Assembly (NCBI RefSeq): GCF_024281035.1
Contig: NZ_JAMXLH010000022.1
Location: forward strand, 103,013-167,012
Source: Paraburkholderia sp.
GTDB taxonomy: Bacteria; Pseudomonadota; Gammaproteobacteria; Burkholderiales; Burkholderiaceae
DNA length: 64,000 bases
Direction: 5' to 3'
Of this stretch, positions 7,756 to 15,693 are shown piece by piece. The notes beneath the pieces are model-generated. The model made no database searches. It saw only the letters and a list, made by a program, of their open reading frames with translations, and had not been told where the DNA came from. Each line of letters begins with the position of its first letter. Position 1 is the first letter of the stretch. The translations under genes were made by a program, and so were the position numbers.

Positions 7756-9213
7756 ATGTCCACTGACTTTCTGCATGGTGTCGAAGTTCTCGACATTGAC
7801 GACGGCTCGCGAAGCATTAGCATCGCGTCCAGTTCGGTGATCGGCATTATCGGCACTGCGCCGAATGCGGACCCGACCGCCTTCCCCCTCAATACGCCCG
7901 TCCTGATTGCAGGCTCGCGCAGCGACGCAGCGAAGCTTGTCGCGCTCACCACGTCCGCCGATAACGGCACGCTGCCGGATGCAATCGACAGCATTCTGAA
8001 CCAGGCGAAAGCCGTTATCGTCGTGATCCGCGTAGACGTGGCCCAGGACGTGAACGCGCAGCGCGCGCTGGTGATCGGCGGCACCGACGTGAACGGCAAC
8101 TATACGGGCCTGCAGGCTCTCATGGCTGCCGAGCACGTCCTGGGCTTCAAGCCGCGCATTATCGTTGCGCCTGGCTTCACGCACCAGCGCGTTGCCGATG
8201 GCGTATCCACGCTGTCCATCGAAGAAGGGGGCGCCGGCTACACGGACGGCACCTATGCACTGGTTCCGTCCGGGGGCGGTGGTGGTTCCGGCGTGGTCGC
8301 AACGGCCACTGTCGTGGGCGGCATCGTGAAGTCCACGGAAATCGTCCAGAACGGCTACCAGTTCACGGCGGCGCCCGCGTTCGCAATGCCCGCATCCGCC
8401 GGCGCGCCGACCCAGGCGGCAACGTTCGCATCGACCGTGGGCACCGTGGCCAACGCAGTGGTTAGCGTGCTGCAGGGAACCATCCTGAATTCGCTGCGCG
8501 CCGTCGTGATTGCGGACGGCCCCGGCACGACCGATGCAGACGCCATTGCCTACGCAGGCGACTTCGGCAGCAAGCGCATCTTCCTGGTTGATCCGCCGAT
8601 TACGAAAACCGATTCGAGCGGCAACAACGTGGTTTCCTACGTCAGCTCGTGCGTTGCGGGCCTTATTGCGCAGGTGGACAACGCGCTGGGCTTCTGGTGG
8701 TCGCCGTCCAACCAGACTATCAGCGGCATTACCGGCACCGCTCGCCCGATCGATTTCGTGCTGGGGGATACCACCAGCCGCGCGAACCTGCTGAACAGCA
8801 AGAACGTGGCCACGGTGATTCGGCAGAACGGCTTCCGGCTGTGGGGGAACCGCACGCTGTCCAGTGATCCGAAATGGACGTTCCTGTGTGTCGTGCGTAC
8901 CGCCGACATTATCGCGGACAGCCTGCAGGCGGCACACTTGTGGGCGGTGGATCGCGGCATCACGAAGAACTACGTCAACGACGTGGTGGACGGCGTGAAG
9001 GCGTTCCTTTCGAGTCTGCAGGCGAAGGGCGCAATCCTGGGCGGTGACTGCTGGGCCGATCCTGACGTGAACAGCGCCGCGCAAGTCGCAGAAGGCCAGA
9101 TCGCGTTCGATTTCGACTTCACGCCGGCATACCCGGCAGAGCGCGTGACGTTCCGCAGCCATCTGGTGAATGACTATATCGCCAGCATCTTCAGCAACAG
9201 CGCAGGGAGCTAA
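7756..9213 (+). CDS. FI: Tail sheath protein with an inserted glycine-rich domain
   Basis: This protein has 485 residues against about 396 in P2 FI. The family N-terminus is present (FLHGVEVLDIDDGSRSI, SVIGIIGTAP), as are the central KRIFLVDPP and the ending FDFDFTPAYPAERVTFRSHL. It forms the contractile outer sheath. Residues about 155-230 form an insertion with GGAGYTDGTYALVP, a GGGGGSG run, VVATATVVGGIVKS and NGYQFTAAP. This resembles the glycine-rich beta domain repeated in many phage fibre and decoration proteins. It would be displayed on the outer face of the sheath. AAGG precedes the ATG by a few bases. Confidence 0.92.
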   Translation: MSTDFLHGVEVLDIDDGSRSISIASSSVIGIIGTAPNADPTAFPLNTPVLIAGSRSDAAKLVALTTSADNGTLPDAIDSILNQAKAVIVVIRVDVAQDVNAQRALVIGGTDVNGNYTGLQALMAAEHVLGFKPRIIVAPGFTHQRVADGVSTLSIEEGGAGYTDGTYALVPSGGGGGSGVVATATVVGGIVKSTEIVQNGYQFTAAPAFAMPASAGAPTQAATFASTVGTVANAVVSVLQGTILNSLRAVVIADGPGTTDADAIAYAGDFGSKRIFLVDPPITKTDSSGNNVVSYVSSCVAGLIAQVDNALGFWWSPSNQTISGITGTARPIDFVLGDTTSRANLLNSKNVATVIRQNGFRLWGNRTLSSDPKWTFLCVVRTADIIADSLQAAHLWAVDRGITKNYVNDVVDGVKAFLSSLQAKGAILGGDCWADPDVNSAAQVAEGQIAFDFDFTPAYPAERVTFRSHLVNDYIASIFSNSAGS

Positions 9214-9218
9214 TCGCC

Positions 9219-9725
9219 ATGGCGATCCAGGACATTCGCAAGTATTTCAATGTCTTCTACAACGGCTACGGCATGGCGGGCAAGTGCGAGGAATTCAACC
9301 CGCCGAAGCTCGTCGCCAAGATGGAAGATTACATCGGCGGCGGCATGTTCGCGCCGGCCGAAATCACGATGGGGCTGGAAAAGCTCGAAACCGATTTCAC
9401 GCTGAAGTCCTTCGACAAAAACGTGCTTTCGACGTTCGGCGTGGTGGAGGGCACGCCGCTTACCGCATCCCTGCGTGAAGTGCTGGAGGACGACGACGGC
9501 ACGCAAACGGGCGTCGTCCACACGTTGCGCGGCAAGGTGAAGGAAATCGACCAGGGCACCGTCAAGACGGGCGAGGCCGCGAAGCTGAAAACCACCATGG
9601 CGCTGACGTATTACCGGCTGGACCATGGCGGCACGACGGTGTGGGAGATCGACGTGGCCAACATGATCTTCAAGCAGAACGGCACCGATGTGCTGGCCAA
9701 TGTCCGCAACCTGCTGGGCATCTAA
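9219..9725 (+). CDS. FII: Major tail tube protein
   Basis: The 168-residue protein starts five bases after the sheath stop. P2 FII landmarks are present: IRKYFNVFYNGYGMAGKCEEFNPPKL, MEDYIGGGMFAPAEITMGLEKLE, and the C-terminal YYRLDHGGTTVWEIDVANMIFKQNGTD. It polymerises into the inner tube through which DNA passes. Length equals the P2 protein (about 172). Confidence 0.92.
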   Translation: MAIQDIRKYFNVFYNGYGMAGKCEEFNPPKLVAKMEDYIGGGMFAPAEITMGLEKLETDFTLKSFDKNVLSTFGVVEGTPLTASLREVLEDDDGTQTGVVHTLRGKVKEIDQGTVKTGEAAKLKTTMALTYYRLDHGGTTVWEIDVANMIFKQNGTDVLANVRNLLGI

Positions 9726-9733
9726 GCGGTAGC

Positions 9734-9752
9734 GGCTGGCGCAATGCCAGCC
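9734..9752 (+). other. Hairpin between the tail tube and E genes
   Basis: Stem GGCTGGC (9734-9740), loop GCAAT, stem GCCAGCC (9746-9752). There is no U-tract. It may protect the tube mRNA or reduce read-through, giving tube in excess over E and the tape measure. Confidence 0.4.
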
Positions 9753-9784
9753 CGAAATTCACTTTCAACGAAGGAAGCAGCAAC

Positions 9785-10087
9785 GTGAAAAGCGACAACG
9801 AAAGCGCGGAAAAGAAGCCGGAAGATTTCGTGAAATATGGCGACGGCTTCGCGGATATCACGCTGTCCCGCCCGCTGAACATCGGTGGCCCGGCGCTGAC
9901 GAAATTGCGCATGCGCGAGCCGACCGTGGGCGACCAGATTACGCACGACGCGCGCAAGGGCAGCGACGCAGAAAAAGAGATGGAGACGTTCGCGGCGCTT
10001 ATGGAGATGGCGCCCGAACACGTTCGCAAACTCCCTCTGCGCGACTACAGGCGCCTGACGGCGGCCTACCTGGGTTTTCTCGAATAG
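9785..10087 (+). CDS. E: Tail assembly chaperone gpE
   Basis: A GTG start at 9785 follows GAAGGA by a suitable spacing and gives 100 residues (P2 gpE is 91). Family pattern: ITLSRPLNIGGPALTKLRMREPTVGDQI, EMETFAALMEMAPEHVRKLPLRDYRRLTAAYLGFL. It binds the tape measure during tail assembly. It sits in the canonical place between tube and tape measure. The last codons contain a slippery heptamer (10072-10078) that allows a -1 shift into the E' frame, so this is the shorter of two products. Confidence 0.88.
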   Translation: MKSDNESAEKKPEDFVKYGDGFADITLSRPLNIGGPALTKLRMREPTVGDQITHDARKGSDAEKEMETFAALMEMAPEHVRKLPLRDYRRLTAAYLGFLE

Positions 10088-10227
10088 AGCGCAGCACCAT
10101 CCGACGCTGCGCTCTGGCCCTGGCCAGTCATACGGGCTGGGGTGAATCGGAAATACTGGCCATGCCCGCTTCGCGGTTTCTGTGGTGGCTGGATGGGCTG
10201 GACGAACTGACGAAACCCACGACGTAA
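9785..10227 (+). CDS. E': gpE+E' tail assembly chaperone made by -1 frameshift
   Basis: Shifting back one base at G-GGT-TTT (10072-10078) joins E to an open frame that runs through codons for IRRCALALASHTGWGESEIL and AMPASRFLWWLDGLDEL to a TAA at 10225-10227, for a product of 147 residues (P2 E+E' is 142). The E' frame has no convincing start of its own. Its pattern (ALA..TGW..SEILAMP.SRF..WL) is that of P2 E' homologues. Its stop abuts the tape-measure ATG. The frameshift is well known in P2 and lambda (G/GT); here it is inferred from the sequence alone. Confidence 0.82.
10072..10078 (+). other. Programmed -1 frameshift site
   Basis: The heptamer GGGTTTT read as G-GGT-TTT in the E frame fits the X-XXY-YYZ rule. 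It lies nine bases before the E stop (10085-10087), and the -1 frame stays open for about 150 bases afterwards. Confidence 0.8.
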
Positions 10228-12273
10228 ATGGCAAACAAGCGGCTAAATGCCACCATCGTAATCGGCGGAACGATTACAGGCGCACTCAAAGGTGCCCTGA
10301 AATCTTCCGCCGATGGCGTTAAAAGAATCGGCAGCGAAATGCAGGCGCTTCAAAAGCGCCAGGCTCTGCTGGGGAAGTCCATCCAAACGTTCGCCCGTAT
10401 GGGTAGGGACGTGGATGGCTTGCGCTCCAGCTACGCCCGCACCGTCGAGCAGGTGGACCGCCTGCGCCACGCACAGGAGCGGCTTAACAAGGCGCAAAGC
10501 CAGTACAAGGCGATGAAGGGCGTAAGCGGCAAGCTGGTGGCTGCTGGTGCCAGCGCGGCCGTGGCAGGAGCGTCAATCGGTGGCGTTCTTTCGATGGGAG
10601 TTCACGCGGCTATCCAGCGTGAAAATGCGGTGGCCGTGATCCGCAATTCTGGCGTATCGAAAGAAGATGCGGACGCCATGATTGGCGCTGCGAAGAATTC
10701 AAGGCAGTTCGGTGTATCGGTTACGAAAGCAACCGACACAGTTAGCGAGCTGCGCACCGCGCTGGGCGACGCGCACCACGCTATCCAGGCGCTACCTTCG
10801 GCGCTTAAAGCTATTTCCGGGCTTCAGCTATACGACCGCCTGCACCACACTGATATGGCATCCGGCGATTCGGCTTATCAGATGGCGAAGGTATCCGAAG
10901 AACGCGGCGGCGCTACCGACCCCAAGGCCATGCGGGAGAAGTACAACTGGGCATTTAAAGCGCTGACGGGGTCGAATGGCAAGGTAACAATCGGTGACCT
11001 TCTCACGTCGGTGCGTTCGGGTAAGGGCGCCGTGCAGGCCATGTCCGACGAAGCGTTTTTTGGCGACACGTTTTTGCAGCAGAGCATGGGCGCAGACCGT
11101 TATGGCACGTCCAGCAGCTCGCTGGTAAATGCATGGATCGGCGGCCATCAAACGCATAGCGCGTTCGATCACATGCTGCAAATGGGCCTGCTGAATCGGA
11201 AGGGCGTCAGGTTCGATAAAAACGGCCGCGTCAAGACGGTTTCGCCTGACGCGCTGGTGGACGCTCAAACGTTCCTGAAAGACCCGCAAAAGTGGGTTGA
11301 TGAACACCTGGTGCCGCTGGCGAAAAAGCAGGGCGTGGATGTTAACGACCCCGCGCAGGTAATGAAATTCGTGGGCGCTATCGCGTCGAATCCGAATGCG
11401 GCAAATATGCTTTTGAGCCGCATTCGTTTCGGTGCGAGCATCTGGAAAGACCGCCATAACGTTATCCAGGCGAATGGTGTGGACGACTCGGACAACGCCA
11501 ACAGGAATTCGACGGCGGGCAAGGTAGATAACGCCCGTGCGCGCCTGGATGATGCACAGGCCCGTGTTGGCAATGTACTTATCCCTGCGTTCGCGACGGC
11601 GATGGAGCGCACGGCCACAATCCTGGAGTCGGTAAATCGGTTCGCGGACGAAAACCCCCGCCTGATGAAAGGTGTGGTGATGGGGTTAGGTGGGCTGGCC
11701 GTTGGCCTGACGGTGGCCGCGCCCGTACTGGTGACGGCGGCCGGCGCACTGCATCTCTTTTCCACCATCAAGCTGGCGCGCACTGTCGCTTCGCTGCGGG
11801 AGCTTGAGACGGCATCGAGCGGGGTTAGCAAGGCTGCGAGCAGCGCGGGCGGCGGTGTGATGGGATTCATCGGCAAGCTGGGCATGATTGCCGCGCTGGC
11901 AGAAGTCGCGCTGGGCGTCGCGAAGGCTGCGGGGCTGCCGGACGTAGACAAGTCGCAGGGCCAAAAGGACGTGGCAAATGGGAATTGGTGGGCCGCGTCC
12001 GCGCACCTGTCGGCTGGCGATTTCATCAAAGCCGGATGGGCGCACCTCACGGGAGGCGACAAGGCACCGGCCGCCGTCACGCCCACGGTTCCACCGATGG
12101 CCACAGCCCCCGCCAAGGCCGCGCCGCAGGTTGCCGACAACCGGCAGTTTCACGTGACAATCCACCAGCAACCTGGGCAGTCCAGTGAATCGCTGGCGAA
12201 TGACGTAACGCGCAAGCTGGGGGCGCCGAAACAGAGCGCCCTTGGCTCCGGCCTGTATGACACTGGATTCTAA
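10228..12273 (+). CDS. T: Tail tape measure protein
   Basis: This 681-residue protein sets tail length and occupies the tube lumen. Residues about 15-95 are predicted coiled coil (QALQKRQALLGKSIQTFARM, YARTVEQVDRLRHAQERL). Residues about 98-127 (SGKLVAAGASAAVAGASIGG) and about 480-510 (VVMGLGGLAVGLTVAAPVLV) are hydrophobic segments that may form a membrane channel at infection. The family core (ALPSALKAISGLQLYD region and the DDSDNANRNSTAGKVDNARARL stretch) is recognisable. It is somewhat shorter than P2 gpT (815), implying a shorter tail. The C-terminal domain is Pro/Ala-rich and polar. Confidence 0.92.
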   Translation: MANKRLNATIVIGGTITGALKGALKSSADGVKRIGSEMQALQKRQALLGKSIQTFARMGRDVDGLRSSYARTVEQVDRLRHAQERLNKAQSQYKAMKGVSGKLVAAGASAAVAGASIGGVLSMGVHAAIQRENAVAVIRNSGVSKEDADAMIGAAKNSRQFGVSVTKATDTVSELRTALGDAHHAIQALPSALKAISGLQLYDRLHHTDMASGDSAYQMAKVSEERGGATDPKAMREKYNWAFKALTGSNGKVTIGDLLTSVRSGKGAVQAMSDEAFFGDTFLQQSMGADRYGTSSSSLVNAWIGGHQTHSAFDHMLQMGLLNRKGVRFDKNGRVKTVSPDALVDAQTFLKDPQKWVDEHLVPLAKKQGVDVNDPAQVMKFVGAIASNPNAANMLLSRIRFGASIWKDRHNVIQANGVDDSDNANRNSTAGKVDNARARLDDAQARVGNVLIPAFATAMERTATILESVNRFADENPRLMKGVVMGLGGLAVGLTVAAPVLVTAAGALHLFSTIKLARTVASLRELETASSGVSKAASSAGGGVMGFIGKLGMIAALAEVALGVAKAAGLPDVDKSQGQKDVANGNWWAASAHLSAGDFIKAGWAHLTGGDKAPAAVTPTVPPMATAPAKAAPQVADNRQFHVTIHQQPGQSSESLANDVTRKLGAPKQSALGSGLYDTGF

Positions 12274-13233
12274 ATGGGCGTACTCGATAACCTGACTGGC
12301 ATGGCTGCCGGCGGCAACATGCCAGCATTGATGGTGCTGGGCACGTTCCAGTTTTCCCTTAACACGATCGTTTTCCAGGAATGGGCGCGAAAGAATAAGT
12401 GGAAGTGGGGCGCGCTGGAGCGCGTGGGGCAATTCGATGCCCTGCAATACCTTGGGCCTGAGAACGACACGCTGGACCTTCCTGGCGTTCTCTATCCGAA
12501 GTGGAAGGGCGACATAAACAGCCTGGACACGCTGCGAAGCATGGGGGACGCTGGCCAGCCTTACCAGCTCGTAGACAGCATGGGCTATACGCAGGGGCGG
12601 TGGATCATCGAGGGGCTGGACGAAAAGCAGTCATTTCACGACGCGGACGGCACGCCGAAGAAAGTCGAGTTCACGCTATCGCTAAAGCTGCACGACACAG
12701 GCGACGACACCGACGACGGAAGCGCGATCCTGTCTCAAGCGTCCAGCGCCACTGCCGCCGCGTCCAGCGCGGACGCCAGCGCGGTATCTGGATTCTCCAG
12801 CCTGGTTAGCACCGTCCAGAAGAACGCGTCGGCAGCGCTGGGCACGCTAAAAAGCGCAGTGCAGCAAGTCCAGATCGCCGTGGCGCCCGTGATTAACGAG
12901 GCGGCCAGCGTCGTCGGCGCGGTGAACCGCAGCATCGCGATGGTGAACGACGTGCGCAATGCTGCAACAAACATTGAGCAGCAGGTTAAGGCCGCTGGCA
13001 ATATCGCGGGCGCCCTGAGCGGCGCAAAAACTCTGCTTGGCAAGGTGTCGGCGCTGGGAGTGCAGGGAACGTCTGCAACCGCTGTAATCGGTAACGTGTC
13101 GTCTATCGTCGGCGGCATTCCGCAGGCTGCGCAATCGGCCCTGCAGACTGCGAACGCGGCGACGGTCGGCGCCACGGCCATGCTGAATAGCACACAATCC
13201 GACGTCAAATCATTTATTTCTACGTACACCTGA
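12274..13233 (+). CDS. U: Tail protein U with long C-terminal extension
   Basis: Residues 1-145 match P2 gpU (MMVLG.FQFSLNT-type start, YQEWARK-like helix, then DTLDLPGVLYPKWKGD, MGYTQGRWIIEGLDEKQSF and KVEFTLSLKLHDTG). gpU is a tail-completion protein. P2 gpU has about 159 residues, whereas this one has 319. The extra half (from about 150) is a low-complexity Ala/Ser/Val-rich region with helices such as NEAASVVGAVNRSIAMVNDV and repeated 'QS.LQTANA' motifs. It resembles DNA-circularisation or tape-like helices and may extend into the tail. It abuts the tape measure (TAAATG) and overlaps gpX by one base. Confidence 0.85.
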   Translation: MGVLDNLTGMAAGGNMPALMVLGTFQFSLNTIVFQEWARKNKWKWGALERVGQFDALQYLGPENDTLDLPGVLYPKWKGDINSLDTLRSMGDAGQPYQLVDSMGYTQGRWIIEGLDEKQSFHDADGTPKKVEFTLSLKLHDTGDDTDDGSAILSQASSATAAASSADASAVSGFSSLVSTVQKNASAALGTLKSAVQQVQIAVAPVINEAASVVGAVNRSIAMVNDVRNAATNIEQQVKAAGNIAGALSGAKTLLGKVSALGVQGTSATAVIGNVSSIVGGIPQAAQSALQTANAATVGATAMLNSTQSDVKSFISTYT

Positions 13234-13454
13234 TGAGCCAAGTCTATATCGCGCGCGACGGTGACACGCTGGATTATGTCGCATGGGCGCAATACGGCGC
13301 CGTGACGCCCGAGATTCTGAACGCCGTGCTGGCAGTGAATCCCGGCCTGTCTGACCTTGGGCCACTGTTGCCGCTTGGCACCGCGGTGGTTCTTCCTGCG
13401 ATCAACGTGGCCGCCGAAACGGCCATAAAAAATGAAGTCTCGCTTTGGTCATGA
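13233..13454 (+). CDS. X: Tail protein X (LysM-like)
   Basis: The 73-residue protein has the gpX/LysM pattern: YIARDGDTLDYVAWAQYG, ILNAVLAVNPGLSDLGPLLPLGTAVVLP. P2 gpX is 67 residues and is needed for tail completion; the LysM fold may hold peptidoglycan or bind within the baseplate hub. In P2 X lies in the head-lysis region, whereas here it is between U and D, an order seen in many other P2-like prophages. The stop overlaps the start of D (ATGA at 13451-13454). Confidence 0.9.
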   Translation: MSQVYIARDGDTLDYVAWAQYGAVTPEILNAVLAVNPGLSDLGPLLPLGTAVVLPAINVAAETAIKNEVSLWS

Positions 13455-14719
13455 ACATTGCCCCGTCCTACTCCCTGACGGCGAACGATAGCGACATAAC
13501 TGCAATCATTTCAGATCGCTTTGTGTCGCTGTCGTTGCGCGACGAATCCGGCGAAAACACCGATACGCTGGAAATCACCCTTGCGGACAACGACCCTGAC
13601 GCGCCTATCGCATTTCCACCGACGGGCGCAGAGCTGGCATTGTCGCTTGGCTATGACGGGAAGCTGACGCCCAAAGGCGTGTTCGTGTGCGATGAAATTA
13701 CGTGCCGTGGTTGGCCGGCGCAATTGATTATCAGCGCAAAGGCTGCTCCGTGGGACCAAACGCCAAAGGGGAAAATCGACTTCCAATCGCACAAAACGCG
13801 ATCATGGAAAGCAGGGACGACAATTGGCGCGATGGTTAGGACTATCGCGAGTGAGCATGGGATGACCTCCGTGGTTGCTCCCAGCCTGGCTGGTATTGCG
13901 TTACCCCATATCGACCAGTCCGAAGAATCCGACATGAATCTGTTGCTGCGCGTCGCGAAAAAATACGACGCAATCGCAAAGCCTGCGGGCGGAAAGATGA
14001 TTTTCGCCGCGCGCGGGGCGTCGCAAACGGCGAGCGGTGCGGATCTTCCACGCATTCCGATAACTGCTTCCGATGACTCCACTTTCGAGATGCGTAGGGC
14101 TACGCGCGAATCCGCGGGAACCGTTGTGGCCTACTGGCACGACAAGCGCGCCGCAAAGCGCCAACCGATAACCGCCGGAAGTGGCGAGCCAGTGAAACGC
14201 CTAAAGCAATATTTCCCGACCGCTGACATGGCGATGGCTGCCGCGAAAGCGGAGCTGGCGAAGCGATCACGGCATGAATACAGGATATCGCTGAACATTC
14301 CCGGTGACCCTCGCATTACAGCGGAGGCAATCCTGGACTTGTCCGGCTTTCGCCAATACGTGAACGGTGCGTGGCTTATTACGCGCGCGGAGCACTTGCT
14401 AGACAAGGGCGCTTATCGGTGCGTTATCGAGGGCGAGCGGCCAAATGATGATGTGGTGATGAAGGTAGTGGCCGCGAGAAAAGCCGCTTCAGCGGCGCCC
14501 AATGGAAACGCCAATGATGCCGTTGCAGGCATCCGAAACCAGGCGGGCGCGCTGATGCAACAGGCGAACGACCTCAAGGCCAAGGGTGACGCGGCGGACG
14601 CTGCAGGTGATTCGGCGGCCGCCACGGAATACTGGCGGCAATCACTGTCGGCCAGCACGCAATCCGTCAATCTGACTGCGCAAGCCGACAAACTGGACGC
14701 GACGCAGACGATAGGTTAG
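13451..14719 (+). CDS. D: Late control protein D / baseplate hub
   Basis: An ATG at 13451 overlaps the X stop and gives 422 residues (P2 gpD is 387). Family landmarks: the N-terminal DRFVSLSLRDESGENTDTLEITLAD strand region, PPTGAELALSLGYDG, the ISAKAAPWDQTPKGKIDFQSHKTRSW segment and a GTIGAMVRTIASEHG helix, ending with an Ala-rich coiled region (NQAGALMQQANDLKAKGDAAD). gpD is the hub at the centre of the baseplate, equivalent to T4 gp27. A reading that starts at 13445 (TTG) adds two residues and is less likely. Confidence 0.9.
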   Translation: MNIAPSYSLTANDSDITAIISDRFVSLSLRDESGENTDTLEITLADNDPDAPIAFPPTGAELALSLGYDGKLTPKGVFVCDEITCRGWPAQLIISAKAAPWDQTPKGKIDFQSHKTRSWKAGTTIGAMVRTIASEHGMTSVVAPSLAGIALPHIDQSEESDMNLLLRVAKKYDAIAKPAGGKMIFAARGASQTASGADLPRIPITASDDSTFEMRRATRESAGTVVAYWHDKRAAKRQPITAGSGEPVKRLKQYFPTADMAMAAAKAELAKRSRHEYRISLNIPGDPRITAEAILDLSGFRQYVNGAWLITRAEHLLDKGAYRCVIEGERPNDDVVMKVVAARKAASAAPNGNANDAVAGIRNQAGALMQQANDLKAKGDAADAAGDSAAATEYWRQSLSASTQSVNLTAQADKLDATQTIG

Positions 14720-14786
14720 TGCCGGATGAATATAGGGTGATTAATCTTACTGATTCGTAATCCTTAGTTTTGGTAAAATGTCAACT

Positions 14787-14800
14787 CCCTACATATAGGG
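14787..14800 (+). promoter_or_regulatory. Perfect inverted repeat in an AT-rich promoter region
   Basis: CCCTA-CATA-TAGGG lies eight bases before the next ATG and would overlap its ribosome site. It stands in a 90-base AT-rich stretch (14720-14807) unlike the flanking GC-rich DNA, with a TTGGTA (14770) and ATATAG 17 bases apart. A promoter and operator for the next gene is an inference. Confidence 0.35.
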
Positions 14801-14807
14801 CTTCACG

Positions 14808-15158
14808 ATGGGTATTCTGTCGAAAATCATCGCGCGTCTTTTCGGGCGCGCTACCACGCAAACCGAGGAACCGCATATGGAAAACGCACAACCGGCAGCC
14901 GCCGCATTCGCGGGTGTCGCGCCCGCGCCCGCTGCCCCCGTTCAAGGCGTCGCCGCCGCAACCGATCCGACGCCCGCAGCACCGGCAGCCGCCGTAATCG
15001 TTGCGCCCGCGACCGCAGTGGCCAGCAACGCGCCCGCACGCCTCTCGCTGGGCATCCGCCTTGCTACGCGCCTGTCGGCGCTCGTCCCCACGGCCACCGA
15101 GGCGCAGGTGGAAGCCGCGGCATCCGCCGCGCTCGACGCGCTTCTGCCGTCCAGCTGA
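14808..15158 (+). CDS. Ala/Pro-rich small protein, possible prophage cargo gene
   Basis: This 116-residue protein starts MGILSKIIARLFGR, an amphipathic N-terminal helix that could sit on a membrane. An Ala/Pro/Val-rich low-complexity middle (about 30-85) follows, then a C-terminal helix pair (LSLGIRLATRLSALVPTATE, VEAAASAALDALLPS). The opening recalls DUF3597-type proteins of Burkholderia, but their C-terminal domain is absent. It is the last gene before host-like DNA and has its own AT-rich upstream region, as cargo genes (morons) often do. Function unknown; the coding call rests on start, ribosome site AGGG and codon bias. Confidence 0.6.
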   Translation: MGILSKIIARLFGRATTQTEEPHMENAQPAAAAFAGVAPAPAAPVQGVAAATDPTPAAPAAAVIVAPATAVASNAPARLSLGIRLATRLSALVPTATEAQVEAAASAALDALLPSS

Positions 15159-15693
15159 CGTGCGGCTACTGGGCGTGAGTGATCGTCCGCCGGAGTGATG
15201 GCAGCGCCGGGGTGAGTTTGCGGCGCCCTCGGCGCGCACGGAGGCAGCCGAGACGATGCAAATGGGGTGCCGAAACTGTCTAATAATTGCTTTCCAATAG
15301 TCAGGAAACCCGCGTAGATTGATGCCTATTTATTGAGCAACGCATTAGACATGAGCAGCGCAGAGCGCTAGTGCGAAGCGTGTTTGAGTGTTATCAAACC
15401 ATCTGTCGAAAAATCAGCATGATCCCACTCCCTCGCTGCGGCACGCGGGCCGGATATGAGCACGCGCGGCCAGAAGGCCGCGCGTTCGATGTCAGGTGAG
15501 GCGAACCAGATTTGGGAAATGCGGTGAAAGCCGTGCGACCGTACCGTTGACGTCCGTCAAAACCGGGCCGAACGCACGGTGGCCGCACGGGGAGCGTACT
15601 CCCTAACGGAGAAATTGTCGCCCAGGGTCTGCCGTCTTCGCGAGGCGAGCGTGACGCGATAAGGATTGGAGGCCGGTGCCGAGGCTACCCGCG
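15159..15693. other. Gene-free stretch at the prophage-host boundary
   Basis: No convincing gene. It holds an 8-bp inverted repeat TGTCTAAT (15277-15284) / ATTAGACA (15344-15351) in AT-rich DNA, and a 10-bp hairpin ACGCGCGGCC-AGAA-GGCCGCGCGT (15462-15485) without a U-tract. The prophage attachment site probably lies here or just downstream. I could not find a tRNA gene or a duplicated att core because the left end is outside the window. Confidence 0.4.

Noticed and set aside
15500..15690. Possible riboswitch (GGTGAAAGCC block)
   Set aside because: The cobalamin-type core was not complete (no GCCACTG box) and no suitable gene follows on the plus strand.
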